Part shown: in pieces, positions 8,449 through 17,976 of the stretch
Numbering within the stretch: position 1 is the stretch's first letter
How the letters are laid out: each line of letters starts with the position of its first letter
NCBI GenBank assembly: GCA_013393415.1
Contig: JABXHI010000059.1
Coordinates: 23,066-87,065 of the forward strand
Source of the DNA: Micrococcaceae bacterium
GTDB taxonomy: Bacteria > Actinomycetota > Actinomycetes > Actinomycetales > Micrococcaceae
Direction of reading: 5' to 3'
Length of the DNA: 64,000 nt
Program-made: the position numbers and the translations under genes
The notes under the pieces: model-generated
Told to the model about the DNA's origin: nothing
Database searches by the model: none
What the model saw: the letters and a program-made list of their open reading frames with translations, nothing else

Positions 8449-9381
8449 ATGAGTCAGACATTCCCAACACCTTCTCATGGTGACGCTTCAATGACCGAAC
8501 CTCCTTTTGGCACCATGATCCCTGCAATGGTGACCCCATTTAGTGACGACGGCGAACTCGACATCAACGCCGCACAGTCCTTGGCGAACCACCTGGTCGA
8601 TAACGGAGCAGACGGTCTCGTTGTCACCGGTACTACCGGCGAAACCTCTACGCTCACCGATGACGAAAACATCAAAGTATTCGAAGCAGTAGTGGAAGCA
8701 GTCGGTGGGCGTGCCAAGGTGCTTGGCGGAACCGGTATGAACGACACTGCTCACTCGGCGCACCTCTCCAAGCGGGCCGAAGCGGCCGGTGTCGACGGTC
8801 TGCTGCTCGTCACCCCGTATTATAATAAGCCGAATCAAGCGGGGATTCAGGCTCACTTCGAATACATAGCCTCTGCAACTGACCTGCCGGTCATGCTCTA
8901 TGACATCCCGGGTCGTTCTGTGATGTCCATTGAGCCTGACACGCTGGTTGCCCTCGCGAAGCATGCCAATATTGTTGCCCTCAAAGATGCAAAAGCCGAC
9001 TACCAGTCCACGACGCTAGCGCTGGCGAACACCGATCTGGCGGTCTATTCTGGCGACGACGGGTTAACGCTGCCGCTGATGGCTGCTGGAGCCGTCGGCG
9101 TGGTGTCGGTGTCTGGGCATGTGGCTCCCCGAACCTTCCGCGAGCTCGTCGATGCCGCCAATGCTGGTGACTTTGCTACGGCTCGGCAAAAACACTTTGC
9201 ACTGGACCCGATCCAGCGTGCTGTGATGACCCACATCCAGGGTGCGGTCGCAGCCAAAACTGTTCTGCAATGGCAAGGCGTCATTCCGTCTGCCCGTGTC
9301 CGGCTGCCCCTTGTGGCAGCGACCGACCACGAAGCAGCTGTCATCAAAGCTGACCTTGCCGACGGCGGTATCACGTTCTAA
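8449..9381 (+). CDS. dapA: 4-hydroxy-tetrahydrodipicolinate synthase
   Basis: DapA condenses pyruvate with aspartate semialdehyde, the first committed step to diaminopimelate and lysine. The 310-residue TIM-barrel protein has GTTGETSTL (substrate loop), TPYYNKP with the catalytic Tyr near residue 123, YDIPGRS, and VALKDAKAD with the Schiff-base Lys near residue 178. About 15 extra N-terminal residues precede the usual start of the barrel, so initiation at a later ATG (8491) cannot be excluded. Its own promoter is leaderless. RNase J follows 50 bases downstream behind a separate ribosome site, the common actinobacterial dapA-rnj pair. Confidence 0.96.
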   Translation: MSQTFPTPSHGDASMTEPPFGTMIPAMVTPFSDDGELDINAAQSLANHLVDNGADGLVVTGTTGETSTLTDDENIKVFEAVVEAVGGRAKVLGGTGMNDTAHSAHLSKRAEAAGVDGLLLVTPYYNKPNQAGIQAHFEYIASATDLPVMLYDIPGRSVMSIEPDTLVALAKHANIVALKDAKADYQSTTLALANTDLAVYSGDDGLTLPLMAAGAVGVVSVSGHVAPRTFRELVDAANAGDFATARQKHFALDPIQRAVMTHIQGAVAAKTVLQWQGVIPSARVRLPLVAATDHEAAVIKADLADGGITF

Positions 9382-9431
9382 CCGTCCGAACCCCTGACTC
9401 ATACTGACTTTATCGGAGGAAACACGCGACC

Positions 9432-11120
9432 ATGACCGAAACCCACGTTTTGCCCCATCCACCCAAGCTGCAAAACGGTACTTGCCGTATCGTGCCGTTG
9501 GGGGGCCTTGGCGACATTGGTCGCAACATGACGGTATTCGAAATCAACGGCAAACTACTGATCGTTGATGCTGGAGTGCTCTTTCCAGAGGAAGTGCAAC
9601 CGGGTGTAGATCTCATCCTGCCCGACTTCGACTTCATCAAAGATCGACTCGATGATGTCGTCGCTATCGTGTTGACGCATGGTCACGAAGACCATATCGG
9701 TGCCGTGCCATATTTGCTGCGGCTGAACCCGGATATCCCGCTGATAGGTTCACAGCTCACGCTCGCGCTGGTTGAGTCAAAACTTCAGCAACATCGGATT
9801 AAACCGCTCACACTGGAAGCGCAGGATGGTGGCCGCGAAAAACTCGGCCCCTTTGAGCTGGAATTCGTCGCGGTCAACCACTCCATCCCAGACTCCTTGG
9901 CCATCGCCATCCGCACTGAAGCCGGTACGATTTTGCACACCGGTGACTTTAAGATGGACCAGTTGCCCCTCGATGGCCGCATCACCGATCTGCGTTCCTT
10001 CGCTCGACTTGGTGAAGAAGGCGTCGACCTGTTTATGACAGATTCGACCAACGCCGAGGTGCCAGGGTTTACCCCGACTGAAAAAGATATTGGCCCGGTG
10101 ATCGAGAACTATATCGGTAAAGCACAACGCCGAGTCATTGTGGCATCATTCGCCTCCCACATTCACCGTGTCCAACAGGTACTGGATGCGGCCGTTAAAC
10201 ATGGCCGCAAGGTCGCATTCGTTGGACGCTCGATGGTCAATAACATGGGTATTGCAGCCAAACTTGGCTACCTCGATATGCCTGAGGACACTGTCATTGA
10301 ACTGAAACACGTCAACGATTATGAAGACCACGAGGTCGTGTTGATGTCAACAGGCTCGCAGGGTGAACCCATGGCAGCGTTATCTCGGATGGCCAATGAC
10401 GAACACCGTCAGATCACGATTCAGCATGATGATTTGGTCATCCTCGCCTCATCGATGATCCCCGGCAACGAAAATGCGATCACGCGCATCATCAACGGGT
10501 TGATGAAACTCGGTGCCAATGTGATCCACAAAGGCAATGCCCACGTCCACGTCTCCGGACACGCCTCCGAGGGCGAACTGTTGTACTGCTATAACATCGT
10601 CAAACCCAAGAATGTCATGCCCATCCACGGCGAAACACGACACCTGATCGCCAACGGAAAAATTGCCCAAGCGACCGGCGTTACGGAAGAAAATGTCCTG
10701 ATCACGGGGGACGGTGGAGTCATTGACCTCGTGGACGGCGTGGCACGGCAGGTGGGCGAAATTTCGTCGCAATACGTCTACGTCGACGGTCGTTCCATCG
10801 GTGCAGTCACCGAGGATGATCTGAAAGATCGCCAGGTATTAGGTGAAGAAGGTTTCATCTCCTGTATCGCCGTCATCGATCGCGAAACGCGTGCGGTCGT
10901 CTCTGGCCCAGAAATCCACTCTCGTGGCGTCGCCGAGGACGACGGGGTGTTCGACGCGATCAAACCAAAGATTGTTAAAGTACTCGACGAAGCCGCAAAG
11001 TCTGGCAAAGAACACTCGAAACACCAGTTACAACAGATGATGCGTCGAACCCTTGGATCATGGGTTGCCCGGAAGCTGCGCCGGAGGTCGATGATCGTCC
11101 CGATCGTCATCGAGTCGTAA
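9432..11120 (+). CDS. rnj: Ribonuclease J
   Basis: RNase J is a metallo-beta-lactamase/beta-CASP nuclease with endonuclease and 5'-3' exonuclease activity in mRNA decay and rRNA maturation. The 562-residue protein has the zinc motif LTHGHEDHIGAVPYLL at about residue 80, HTGDFKMD near 173, the beta-CASP segment VASFASHIHRVQQ, and the late motif HVHVSGHASEGEL. The start ATG has GGAGGAAA at 9416-9423. It probably works with the PNPase encoded upstream in this window. Confidence 0.96.
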   Translation: MTETHVLPHPPKLQNGTCRIVPLGGLGDIGRNMTVFEINGKLLIVDAGVLFPEEVQPGVDLILPDFDFIKDRLDDVVAIVLTHGHEDHIGAVPYLLRLNPDIPLIGSQLTLALVESKLQQHRIKPLTLEAQDGGREKLGPFELEFVAVNHSIPDSLAIAIRTEAGTILHTGDFKMDQLPLDGRITDLRSFARLGEEGVDLFMTDSTNAEVPGFTPTEKDIGPVIENYIGKAQRRVIVASFASHIHRVQQVLDAAVKHGRKVAFVGRSMVNNMGIAAKLGYLDMPEDTVIELKHVNDYEDHEVVLMSTGSQGEPMAALSRMANDEHRQITIQHDDLVILASSMIPGNENAITRIINGLMKLGANVIHKGNAHVHVSGHASEGELLYCYNIVKPKNVMPIHGETRHLIANGKIAQATGVTEENVLITGDGGVIDLVDGVARQVGEISSQYVYVDGRSIGAVTEDDLKDRQVLGEEGFISCIAVIDRETRAVVSGPEIHSRGVAEDDGVFDAIKPKIVKVLDEAAKSGKEHSKHQLQQMMRRTLGSWVARKLRRRSMIVPIVIES

Positions 11121-11170
11121 ACTTTTAGGCCGAAATTCCGTTGGATGCGACGTTGAGCCTGCAAAAGCGG

Positions 11171-11176
11171 TAGCCT
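11171..11176 (+). promoter_or_regulatory. -10 element of a leaderless ftsK promoter
   Basis: TAGCCT ends 7 bases before ATG 11184. A run of five G lies right before the ATG but is too close to act as a normal Shine-Dalgarno site. Confidence 0.6.
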
Positions 11177-11183
11177 AGGGGGT

Positions 11184-14102
11184 ATGGCGACACGTACTTC
11201 CCCTGACCGTTCGTCGAAGAATAAGTCAACTTCGAAATCGAAAAAGACGACTGCGACAACGGAAGAAACACCTTACAACGTTACTGAGACCACCCAACCG
11301 TGGGTGGTTCGGGCGATCACGCGATTTTGGTCCGCGATGGCCACCCCCTTCGGTGGTGCCGTGCGCAAAATGGGCCCCGACGTTGCCATACCGGCCCAAC
11401 AGCGCCGTGATGGGACAGGCTTTTTCGTCCTCATTCTCGCGTTGGTCATTGCCTGGACCATGTGGTGGGCACCAGCCAGTGATCCCGCAGTAGGGTCATT
11501 CATATTCCATATTGTGGCCGGTACCTTCGGTTGGTTCTCCATCCTGCTCCCACTGGTCTTACTAATCATCGCCGTACGTTTCTTCCGGTTCCCACAAGCC
11601 GATAGTGCCAATGGTCGGATCTTTTTTGGCCTGGCGTTTGCTACTGTTGCCGGCTCCGGCATCAGCCAACTGGTCTTCGAGAATCCATCCATGGGTGCCA
11701 CCATGGAAGAGAAACTTACCTCCGGCGGCGTGGTGGGTTACCTCGTAGTGGACCCCCTGGCAACGCTGGTGACACCGGTACCAGTATGGATCTTGATGAT
11801 TGTCATCGCGTTCTTCTCGGTCTTGGTCATCACAGCCACGCCGGTGGGAAGAATTCCCTCACGTATCGTCGGTGCCTACCACTGGCTCACCGGACAAGAT
11901 GCGGTCACCACGACATCAACCGAAGACACCGCGTATGACGAGCCACAACGCACCCACGATGACCACGATCAGTCATACCTCTACGAACACGAACGTGCGC
12001 CCAAAGAGAAGAAACGTCCCGGATTTTTCGCCCGACTCTTCGGTGCGAAGCCGACTGATGACGTGGACGCATCGGGGCAACCATTAGCCGGAGACGAAGC
12101 ATACGCCTCCGCTGTTATTGATGACGGTAAACCCGCCGTTGAAATTTTGGACGAGTCCGATGAGGCGCCCAGCGCCGTCCCGCGGCCACAGACCAATCAC
12201 GGGACCCAGGTTATGGACTTTGGCTCCTTATTCGATGCTGAAGCTGAGGTGGAGGGCGACGAATCCGCCACCGAAGCATACGGTGATATTGCACAAGGTG
12301 CCACACCGGAATCGACCGAGCCCACGGTTCCAGCTGGTGTTCGCCGTCCAACCGCTGACGAACTCGCGTTGCAACAGGCTCGTGAGGATGCCGGCCTCGC
12401 CGAGCAGGCAGCTCAGGTACCTGCCGCTGAAGTCTCGAAACCGGTGGCCAATATGCCCCCGATTCCAGCGCGCTCCGAACAGTTAGAACTCGACGGTGAT
12501 GTCACCTACACCCTGCCAACAATCGATATGCTGCCGCAGGGGCCACCGCCGAAAGAGCGCTCTGAGGTCAACGATCGGGTTGTCGCAGCGCTGAATACGG
12601 TCTTTGAACAATTCAAAGTGGAAGCCGAAGTCACCGGCTTCTCCCGTGGCCCAACGGTCACCCGCTACGAAGTCGAGGTCGCCCCGGGGACGAAGGTGGA
12701 AAAAGTCACCAACCTGGAGCGCAACATCGCTTACGCGGTCGCCTCAACTGATGTGCGCGTGCTGTCACCCATCCCGGGCAAATCGGCGATCGGCGTAGAG
12801 ATTCCCAATACCGATAAAGAAATCGTGGCACTGGGTGACGTCATGCGGTCCAACGCAGCGCGCAAAACAGAACACCCCATGGTCATGGGAGTCGGTAAAG
12901 ACGTTGAGGGCGGCTATGTGATGGCCAACTTGGCCAAAATGCCGCACTTGCTCGTCGCTGGTGCAACCGGTGCAGGTAAATCAGCGTTTGTGAACTCCAT
13001 GATCACCTCAATTTTAATGCGGGCAACCCCCGACGATGTCCGCATGGTGTTGGTCGACCCGAAACGTGTCGAGCTCACAGCCTATGAAGGCGTGCCACAC
13101 TTGGTCACGCCAATCATTACCAACCCCAAAAAGGCATCCGAAGTGCTGCAATGGGTCGTTGAAGAGATGGACACCCGCTATGACGACTTGGCCCACTTCG
13201 GGTTCAAACATATTGATGATTTCAATAATGCGGTGCGTGCCGGAAAAGTCGAGTTGCCACCTGATTCCAAACGCAAGCTGAAACCGTATCCATACCTGCT
13301 GGTGATCATCGACGAACTCGCAGATTTGATGATGGTCGCCCCACGAGACGTTGAAGATGCCGTCGTGAGAATCACCCAGCTTGCCCGTGCAGCCGGTATA
13401 CACCTGGTGCTGGCAACACAGCGGCCATCCGTCGATGTGGTCACCGGGCTCATTAAGGCCAATGTGCCCTCACGTTTGGCCTTTTCGACATCATCAGTGA
13501 CCGACTCGCGAGTCGTGCTCGACCAGCCCGGTGCTGAGAAACTGTTGGGACAAGGTGACGCCCTGTTCTTGCCCATGGGGAAATCAAAGCCGATGCGTGT
13601 TCAGGGTGCCTGGGTCAACGAGTCAGAAATTCGAGACGTCGTTGATCACGTGAAGTCCCAGATGCAGGTTCAATACCGTGACGATGTACTGCCGGAGAAA
13701 CAGGCGAAAGTTATCGACGAGGACATTGGAGATGACCTCGAAGACCTCCTCCAGGCCATCGAACTCGTGGTGACATCACAATTTGGCTCAACTTCAATGT
13801 TGCAGCGCAAATTGCGAGTCGGATTTGCTCGTGCAGGTCGTCTCATGGATCTCATGGAGTCCCGCGGTGTCGTTGGACCCTCAGAAGGATCAAAAGCTCG
13901 CGACGTCTTGGTGAAACCAGACGAGTTGGCAGACGTCATCGGCAATATTAAAGGCGATGACACCCCGTCGGCGGTCCCAGACCAAGTTGAACCCGCAGCA
14001 ACACAAGCCTTCGATACACCGGTGGAGACTGACACACCGGACTACTATGACCCCAGCGACGACAGCGAATCCGAGGACGCATGGCAGCTCACGGGCAGGT
14101 AA
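11184..14102 (+). CDS. ftsK: DNA translocase FtsK/SpoIIIE
   Basis: FtsK is a septal ATP-driven DNA pump that clears the chromosome dimer region during division. The 972-residue protein begins with a Ser/Lys-rich cytosolic stretch, then four membrane helices (about residues 80-215), and an acidic linker to about residue 430. The motor follows with Walker A GATGAGKS at 593-600, Walker [12 protein letters not shown] near 710 and the ATQRPSVDV segment. The C-terminal winged-helix gamma domain ([24 protein letters not shown]) reads KOPS sites. Its last 22 bases overlap pgsA. Confidence 0.96.
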   Translation: MATRTSPDRSSKNKSTSKSKKTTATTEETPYNVTETTQPWVVRAITRFWSAMATPFGGAVRKMGPDVAIPAQQRRDGTGFFVLILALVIAWTMWWAPASDPAVGSFIFHIVAGTFGWFSILLPLVLLIIAVRFFRFPQADSANGRIFFGLAFATVAGSGISQLVFENPSMGATMEEKLTSGGVVGYLVVDPLATLVTPVPVWILMIVIAFFSVLVITATPVGRIPSRIVGAYHWLTGQDAVTTTSTEDTAYDEPQRTHDDHDQSYLYEHERAPKEKKRPGFFARLFGAKPTDDVDASGQPLAGDEAYASAVIDDGKPAVEILDESDEAPSAVPRPQTNHGTQVMDFGSLFDAEAEVEGDESATEAYGDIAQGATPESTEPTVPAGVRRPTADELALQQAREDAGLAEQAAQVPAAEVSKPVANMPPIPARSEQLELDGDVTYTLPTIDMLPQGPPPKERSEVNDRVVAALNTVFEQFKVEAEVTGFSRGPTVTRYEVEVAPGTKVEKVTNLERNIAYAVASTDVRVLSPIPGKSAIGVEIPNTDKEIVALGDVMRSNAARKTEHPMVMGVGKDVEGGYVMANLAKMPHLLVAGATGAGKSAFVNSMITSILMRATPDDVRMVLVDPKRVELTAYEGVPHLVTPIITNPKKASEVLQWVVEEMDTRYDDLAHFGFKHIDDFNNAVRAGKVELPPDSKRKLKPYPYLLVIIDELADLMMVAPRDVEDAVVRITQLARAAGIHLVLATQRPSVDVVTGLIKANVPSRLAFSTSSVTDSRVVLDQPGAEKLLGQGDALFLPMGKSKPMRVQGAWVNESEIRDVVDHVKSQMQVQYRDDVLPEKQAKVIDEDIGDDLEDLLQAIELVVTSQFGSTSMLQRKLRVGFARAGRLMDLMESRGVVGPSEGSKARDVLVKPDELADVIGNIKGDDTPSAVPDQVEPAATQAFDTPVETDTPDYYDPSDDSESEDAWQLTGR

Positions 14103-14680
14103 GTGCATTCAATCTTCCAAATGTGCTCACCAGCGTTCGCATCCTGTTGGTCCCGTTCTTCGTTTGGGCTCTTTGGGAATCGGGTACATTCGGCGAAGAT
14201 TCCATGCAGGCGCGCTGGGTAGCAGTCGCGATTTTTGCTGTGGCCATGTACACTGACAAGCTCGACGGCGATATCGCCAGAGCTCGAGGGCTGGTCACAA
14301 ATTTTGGGAAAATCGCCGACCCCATCGCTGATAAGTTTCTTACCGGGGCCGCATGGATCACCATGTCCCTGCTCGAAGAAATTTGGTGGTGGATCACGAT
14401 TGTGATCTTGCTGCGTGAGTGGGGGATAACTCTCATGCGGTTGGTTATGTTGCGGTCCAAGGTCATGCCGGCGAGCCGCGGCGGGAAAATCAAGACCGTG
14501 CTGCAAACTGTCGGCATCCTCGCGTTGCTTCTGCCGCTTGCGGCGTTTGTTGGCACCTGGTGGCTCTGGTTCGGATGGGTCATTGTCTTCGCGGCCATGC
14601 TGGTGACATTAGTGACCGGTCTCGACTATGTCATTAAGGCCATCAGAGCACCCAGGGAAGACTCAGCCGTGGACAACTAG
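14081..14680 (+). CDS. pgsA: CDP-diacylglycerol-glycerol-3-phosphate 3-phosphatidyltransferase
   Basis: PgsA makes phosphatidylglycerol phosphate at the membrane. The 199-residue protein has several membrane helices and the full CDP-alcohol phosphatidyltransferase motif DG-x2-AR-x8-G-x3-D-x3-D, seen as DGDIAR followed by GKIADPIAD near residues 63-85. The N-terminal motif [17 protein letters not shown] is typical. The start overlaps the end of ftsK by 22 bases, so translation is probably coupled. cinA follows 13 bases downstream. Confidence 0.95.
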   Translation: MAAHGQVSAFNLPNVLTSVRILLVPFFVWALWESGTFGEDSMQARWVAVAIFAVAMYTDKLDGDIARARGLVTNFGKIADPIADKFLTGAAWITMSLLEEIWWWITIVILLREWGITLMRLVMLRSKVMPASRGGKIKTVLQTVGILALLLPLAAFVGTWWLWFGWVIVFAAMLVTLVTGLDYVIKAIRAPREDSAVDN

Positions 14681-14693
14681 ATAGGCAGGAACC

Positions 14694-15176
14694 ATGCACG
14701 ACCTTACCGATTTCACAGAAATTGTTGGACAGTTATCACACCAGAATCTTTCCATCGCCACGGCCGAATCGCTGACGGCTGGAATGTTGAGCTCAGCCAT
14801 AGCCGACGTGCCGGGGGCATCGGCTGTATTCCACGGTGGGATCGTAGCCTATAACAACAACATCAAGCATCGACTGCTAGGTGTCTCTGTGGATACGTTG
14901 GCCTCTCGCGGGGCAGTTGACTCCGACACAGCAAAACAAATGGCTCACGGTGCTCGTCAGCGGTTTCAAACTGATATCGGCATATCAACCACGGGGGTCG
15001 CCGGGCCAGACCCGTCGGAAGGCAAAGCGGTCGGCTTGACGTTCATCGCGCTGGCATCAGAGGAAAACACAACCGTGAAATTGCTGCGTTTCGATGGCAA
15101 CCGAGACCACAATCGACGTGCCACGGTGGCAGCGTGCGTCCAGCTGATGGCAGAATGGCTTGCAGAGCAAAAATGA
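14694..15176 (+). CDS. CinA C-terminal domain protein (nicotinamide-nucleotide amidase, PncC type)
   Basis: This 160-residue stand-alone CinA domain carries the family motifs TAESLTAGMLSSAIADVPGAS, GGIVAYNNNIKHRLLGV and GISTTGVAGPDPSEGKAVG. Members of this family deamidate NMN to nicotinic acid mononucleotide, recycling NMN made by NAD-dependent DNA ligase. The pgsA-cinA-clgR-recA order is a recurrent actinobacterial arrangement. An AGGCAGGAA stretch precedes the ATG. The N-terminal MoCF-like domain of long CinA proteins is absent, which is normal for this subgroup. Confidence 0.93.
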   Translation: MHDLTDFTEIVGQLSHQNLSIATAESLTAGMLSSAIADVPGASAVFHGGIVAYNNNIKHRLLGVSVDTLASRGAVDSDTAKQMAHGARQRFQTDIGISTTGVAGPDPSEGKAVGLTFIALASEENTTVKLLRFDGNRDHNRRATVAACVQLMAEWLAEQK

Positions 15177-15283
15177 TGCTGCCCACACAACAACGCTTCG
15201 TCAGCTAACAACAGCACAACTCGGTAGGGCAAATAGTGTCTTATATCACATATAGCTGGGTTTGGGAAGAAATTTAAAAGAAA

Positions 15284-15302
15284 TTGTTCCAATGGGGAAC
15301 AA
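15284..15302. promoter_or_regulatory. Palindrome upstream of the clgR-type gene (candidate operator)
   Basis: TTGTTCC-N5-GGAACAA is a perfect 7-bp inverted repeat, 97 bases before the ATG. A second, weaker repeat, ACAACA-N4-TGTTGT, lies at 15308-15323. They lie in a 222-bp gap between cinA and the regulator gene. The binding protein is unknown. The sequence does not match the CGC/GCG-type ClgR sites described in Corynebacterium. Confidence 0.5.
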
Positions 15303-15398
15303 ATTCGACAACACCCATGTTGTGTAATGGTAGAAGGTCTTAGAATCTTGCGCCCGCCGGGCACAGATTCATATTGATACAGGAGATGGTGGTTAAAT

Positions 15399-15833
15399 AT
15401 GATGAGAGAACCAGTCGTTGTAAATGGTGTAACCCGTTGGCTGAAAGCTGGCGAATCCTTGAATCAGCAGAACGAAGCCAAGGAACCCACTGTTCCTGTC
15501 CTGCGCGAAGAAATTGGCTACGTCCTACGTGACGTCCGTCAGCGCCAGGGTCGCACTCTCCGCGAAGTGTCACATGATGCTCGTGTATCGCTGGGTTACC
15601 TCTCCGAAGTTGAACGCGGACAGAAGGAAGCATCATCTGAGCTACTCAGTGCCATTACTGACGCACTTGATATTCCGCTTTCAGTCATGCTGCGTGAAGT
15701 CTCGGACCGTATCGCGGTCGAAGAAGCAGTCCAGATTCCGGATACGATCCCGGCTGAACTCGCTCACCGATACGCGCAGCAACAACAGCAGGGACCCGGC
15801 TACAACCGTGGTGACCAACTCGCAAATCGCTAG
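15399..15833 (+). CDS. clgR: ClgR-type helix-turn-helix transcriptional regulator
   Basis: This 144-residue protein has an N-terminal extension of ~35 residues and then an XRE helix-turn-helix ([41 protein letters not shown]). That segment closely follows the ClgR family, which activates clp protease and stress genes in Actinobacteria. Its position after cinA and before recA matches ClgR genes in related genomes. AGGAGAT at 15381-15387 precedes ATG 15399; an ATG three bases later is equally possible. A strong hairpin terminator follows at 15865. Confidence 0.85.
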   Translation: MMREPVVVNGVTRWLKAGESLNQQNEAKEPTVPVLREEIGYVLRDVRQRQGRTLREVSHDARVSLGYLSEVERGQKEASSELLSAITDALDIPLSVMLREVSDRIAVEEAVQIPDTIPAELAHRYAQQQQQGPGYNRGDQLANR

Positions 15834-15864
15834 ACTTTCGACGACACGTCGCGATTCTTGAAAC

Positions 15865-15905
15865 AGGCCGCAAGCTCTTACAGTACGGTAAAGAGCTTGC
15901 GGCCT
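15865..15905 (+). terminator. Terminator after the clgR-type gene
   Basis: AGGCCGCAAGCTCTT (15865-15879) pairs perfectly with AAGAGCTTGCGGCCT (15891-15905), a 15-bp stem with an 11-base loop. No T-tract follows. Confidence 0.85.
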
Positions 15906-15941
15906 TGATCTATGCCCACACCAACGCGAAGAGGTAACGAC

Positions 15942-16172
15942 ATGAGAGAATCGCAATTCTGGACCCTCATGGAAGACGAATTTGGTTCAGCAAACGCAGG
16001 GATCATCGCCAGTTCACTCGAACTGCCAGGACTGAAAGGTACTGCTCAAACGGCGCTGGCCACCGGCATAGCGCCGAGAGACGTCTGGGCAGCTGTGTGT
16101 GACCTCCACGAGATACCCACAGCGCGACGACTCGGCAGAGATATTGAACCCCGTGACACAGGTGCTGCGTAA
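15942..16172 (+). CDS. DUF3046 family small protein
   Basis: This 76-residue protein starts MRESQFWTLMEDEFG and contains GIAPRDVWAAVCDLHEIP, matching DUF3046, a short actinobacterial family almost always encoded just upstream of recA. Its function is unknown. I chose ATG 15942 because GAGGTAA lies just upstream and because the family starts with MR-x-x-x-FW. A longer frame from 15912 would overlap the end of the upstream hairpin region and lacks support. It is followed by the 205-bp recA control region. Confidence 0.85.
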   Translation: MRESQFWTLMEDEFGSANAGIIASSLELPGLKGTAQTALATGIAPRDVWAAVCDLHEIPTARRLGRDIEPRDTGAA

Positions 16173-16224
16173 CACCTTCCGACACGCCGCCCAATGTTCG
16201 ATATTCCCAGGTGAGTTTGTAGAA

Positions 16225-16233
16225 TTATCCACA
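16225..16233 (+). promoter_or_regulatory. Perfect DnaA box 1 upstream of recA
   Basis: TTATCCACA is the consensus DnaA 9-mer. It lies 153 bases before the recA start, in the same orientation as box 2. Confidence 0.6.
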
Positions 16234-16266
16234 GGTTGCCGCCTAGCTCTCTCTGCCGTATCTGGG

Positions 16267-16275
16267 TTATCCACA
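16267..16275 (+). promoter_or_regulatory. Perfect DnaA box 2 upstream of recA
   Basis: A second exact TTATCCACA begins 42 bases after the first, four turns of B-DNA, and 17 bases before the recA -35 candidate. Confidence 0.6.
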
Positions 16276-16291
16276 ATTTGGATGAGTTGGC

Positions 16292-16319
16292 TTATCGTGT
16301 CCGCGAAGGTTCTTAGACT
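16292..16319 (+). promoter_or_regulatory. Candidate recA promoter
   Basis: TTATCG (16292-16297), a 16-base spacer, and TAGACT (16314-16319). The leader is then about 50 bases with AAGGAG at 16364-16369. I see no actinobacterial SOS box (CGAAC-N4-GTTCG type) and no clear PafBC motif here. Confidence 0.5.
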
Positions 16320-16377
16320 GTAGAACATGGCAGCAAGCTAGTATGGCCTGCGATCGACAATTCAAGGAGTACACCGT

Positions 16378-17427
16378 ATGTCTTCAAATACCAACCGCGA
16401 TAAGGCACTAGATGCAGCACTCGCTCAGATCGATAAGAGTTACGGCAAAGGCTCGATTATGCGCCTCGGCGATGATGTCCGGGCACCAATTGAAGTGATT
16501 CCTACGGGGTCAGTGGGCCTTGATATCGCGCTGGGTATTGGTGGTCTGCCGCGTGGTCGTGTAGTCGAAATTTACGGTCCGGAATCATCAGGTAAGACAA
16601 CTGTTGCGCTCCATGCTGTTGCCGAAGCACAACGCCAAGGTGGCATTGCAGCATTTATTGACGCTGAACATGCTTTGGACCCGGAATACGCTAAGAAGCT
16701 GGGCGTTGATACGGATGCGCTGCTCGTATCACAGCCAGATACCGGTGAGCAGGCATTGGAAATCATGGACATGCTGATTGGTTCCGGTGCGCTAGACATC
16801 GTCGTGATTGACTCGGTCGCAGCCCTTGTGCCACGTGCCGAAATTGAAGGCGAAATGGGAGACTCCCACGTTGGTCTGCAAGCTCGTCTTATGTCCCAAG
16901 CGCTGCGAAAAATTACTGGCCGACTCTCACAGTCCAAGACCACCGCCATGTTTATCAACCAGCTACGCGAAAAAGTTGGCGTCTTCTTCGGGTCACCAGA
17001 GACGACCACCGGTGGTAAAGCTCTGAAATTCTATTCCTCTGTGCGTATCGATATTCGGCGTATCGAAACTTTGAAGGAAGCTGGCAACCCTGTTGGTAAC
17101 CGCACACGGGCAAAGATCGTCAAGAACAAAATGGCCCCACCGTTCAAACAGGCTGAATTCGACATCCTGTACGGTGTTGGTATTTCTCGCGAAGGCAGTC
17201 TCCTCGATATGGGCGTCGAACACAACATTGTGAAGAAATCCGGTGCCTGGTACACCTACGATGGCGATCAACTTGGACAGGGCAAGGAAAACTCTCGACG
17301 CTTCTTGAAAGATAACCCGGATCTTGCCCTCGAGATTGAAGAACGCATCAAATCCGCTATGGGTCTTCGGGCCGAAGCCGTAGAGGACGATGAAGAAGTC
17401 GAGTTGAAAGCTGTTAAAGACGGCTAA
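16378..17427 (+). CDS. recA: Recombinase RecA
   Basis: RecA forms filaments on single-stranded DNA for homologous recombination and induction of the SOS response. The 349-residue protein shows Walker A GPESSGKT at about residue 66, the [11 protein letters not shown] segment, [11 protein letters not shown] (Walker B), the loop [18 protein letters not shown] and [20 protein letters not shown] (loop L2). No intein is present. recX follows after 5 bases, as expected. Two consensus DnaA boxes lie in the upstream region. Confidence 0.99.
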   Translation: MSSNTNRDKALDAALAQIDKSYGKGSIMRLGDDVRAPIEVIPTGSVGLDIALGIGGLPRGRVVEIYGPESSGKTTVALHAVAEAQRQGGIAAFIDAEHALDPEYAKKLGVDTDALLVSQPDTGEQALEIMDMLIGSGALDIVVIDSVAALVPRAEIEGEMGDSHVGLQARLMSQALRKITGRLSQSKTTAMFINQLREKVGVFFGSPETTTGGKALKFYSSVRIDIRRIETLKEAGNPVGNRTRAKIVKNKMAPPFKQAEFDILYGVGISREGSLLDMGVEHNIVKKSGAWYTYDGDQLGQGKENSRRFLKDNPDLALEIEERIKSAMGLRAEAVEDDEEVELKAVKDG

Positions 17428-17432
17428 GCCCC

Positions 17433-17969
17433 ATGCAGGAACAGGACGATGATAAGACCGATCTGCAGCAGCAGGCGCGAAATATCATATTGCGTCAGCT
17501 GGCTGCTGCGCCCAAAACTCGACATCAGTTAGCGGAAAAACTTCGCCAACGAGAGATCCCTGAGCAGGTCATTGAAGAAGTCTTAGATCGCTTCGAAGAC
17601 GTTGAGTTGATCGACGATGCTTTGTTTGCTGAAAGTTGGGTTCGTTCGCGACATCGCTCAAAAGGGTTGGCCCGCCGCGCATTAAGCATGGAGCTGCGCC
17701 AACGCGGAGTTGACGACGAAAGCACCGAGATTGCCCTGGAACAGTTATCAGACGAAGACGAACGGGCCAAAGCACACGAGTTGGTGGTCCGAAAACTTAC
17801 TCGGGCCACCGTCCCGTCATCAACAGATCCAGACGACCGCAAACAACACGATAGAATGGTGCGACGCCTGGTAGGCATGTTGTCTAGAAAAGGCTACGCA
17901 CCAGGTCTCGCGTTCAGTATCGTGACTGATGCTATGAACGCACACGACCTTGATACCCTCGAAGAATGA
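17433..17969 (+). CDS. recX: Regulatory protein RecX
   Basis: RecX is a small helical repeat protein that limits RecA filament growth. The 178-residue protein shows the family pattern: [48 protein letters not shown], then [29 protein letters not shown], and a third three-helix unit near the C-terminus ([21 protein letters not shown]). It starts 5 bases after recA and is co-transcribed with it. miaB begins 7 bases after its stop. Confidence 0.95.
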   Translation: MQEQDDDKTDLQQQARNIILRQLAAAPKTRHQLAEKLRQREIPEQVIEEVLDRFEDVELIDDALFAESWVRSRHRSKGLARRALSMELRQRGVDDESTEIALEQLSDEDERAKAHELVVRKLTRATVPSSTDPDDRKQHDRMVRRLVGMLSRKGYAPGLAFSIVTDAMNAHDLDTLEE

Positions 17970-17976
17970 AAACACT

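Noticed and set aside
16173..16377. SOS box or PafBC motif upstream of recA
   Set aside because: I looked for CGAAC-N4-GTTCG and for TTGTC-RGTG followed by TANNNT at close spacing. The nearest matches (CGAAGGTTCTTAG and TTATCGTGT with a 13-base gap) do not fit.
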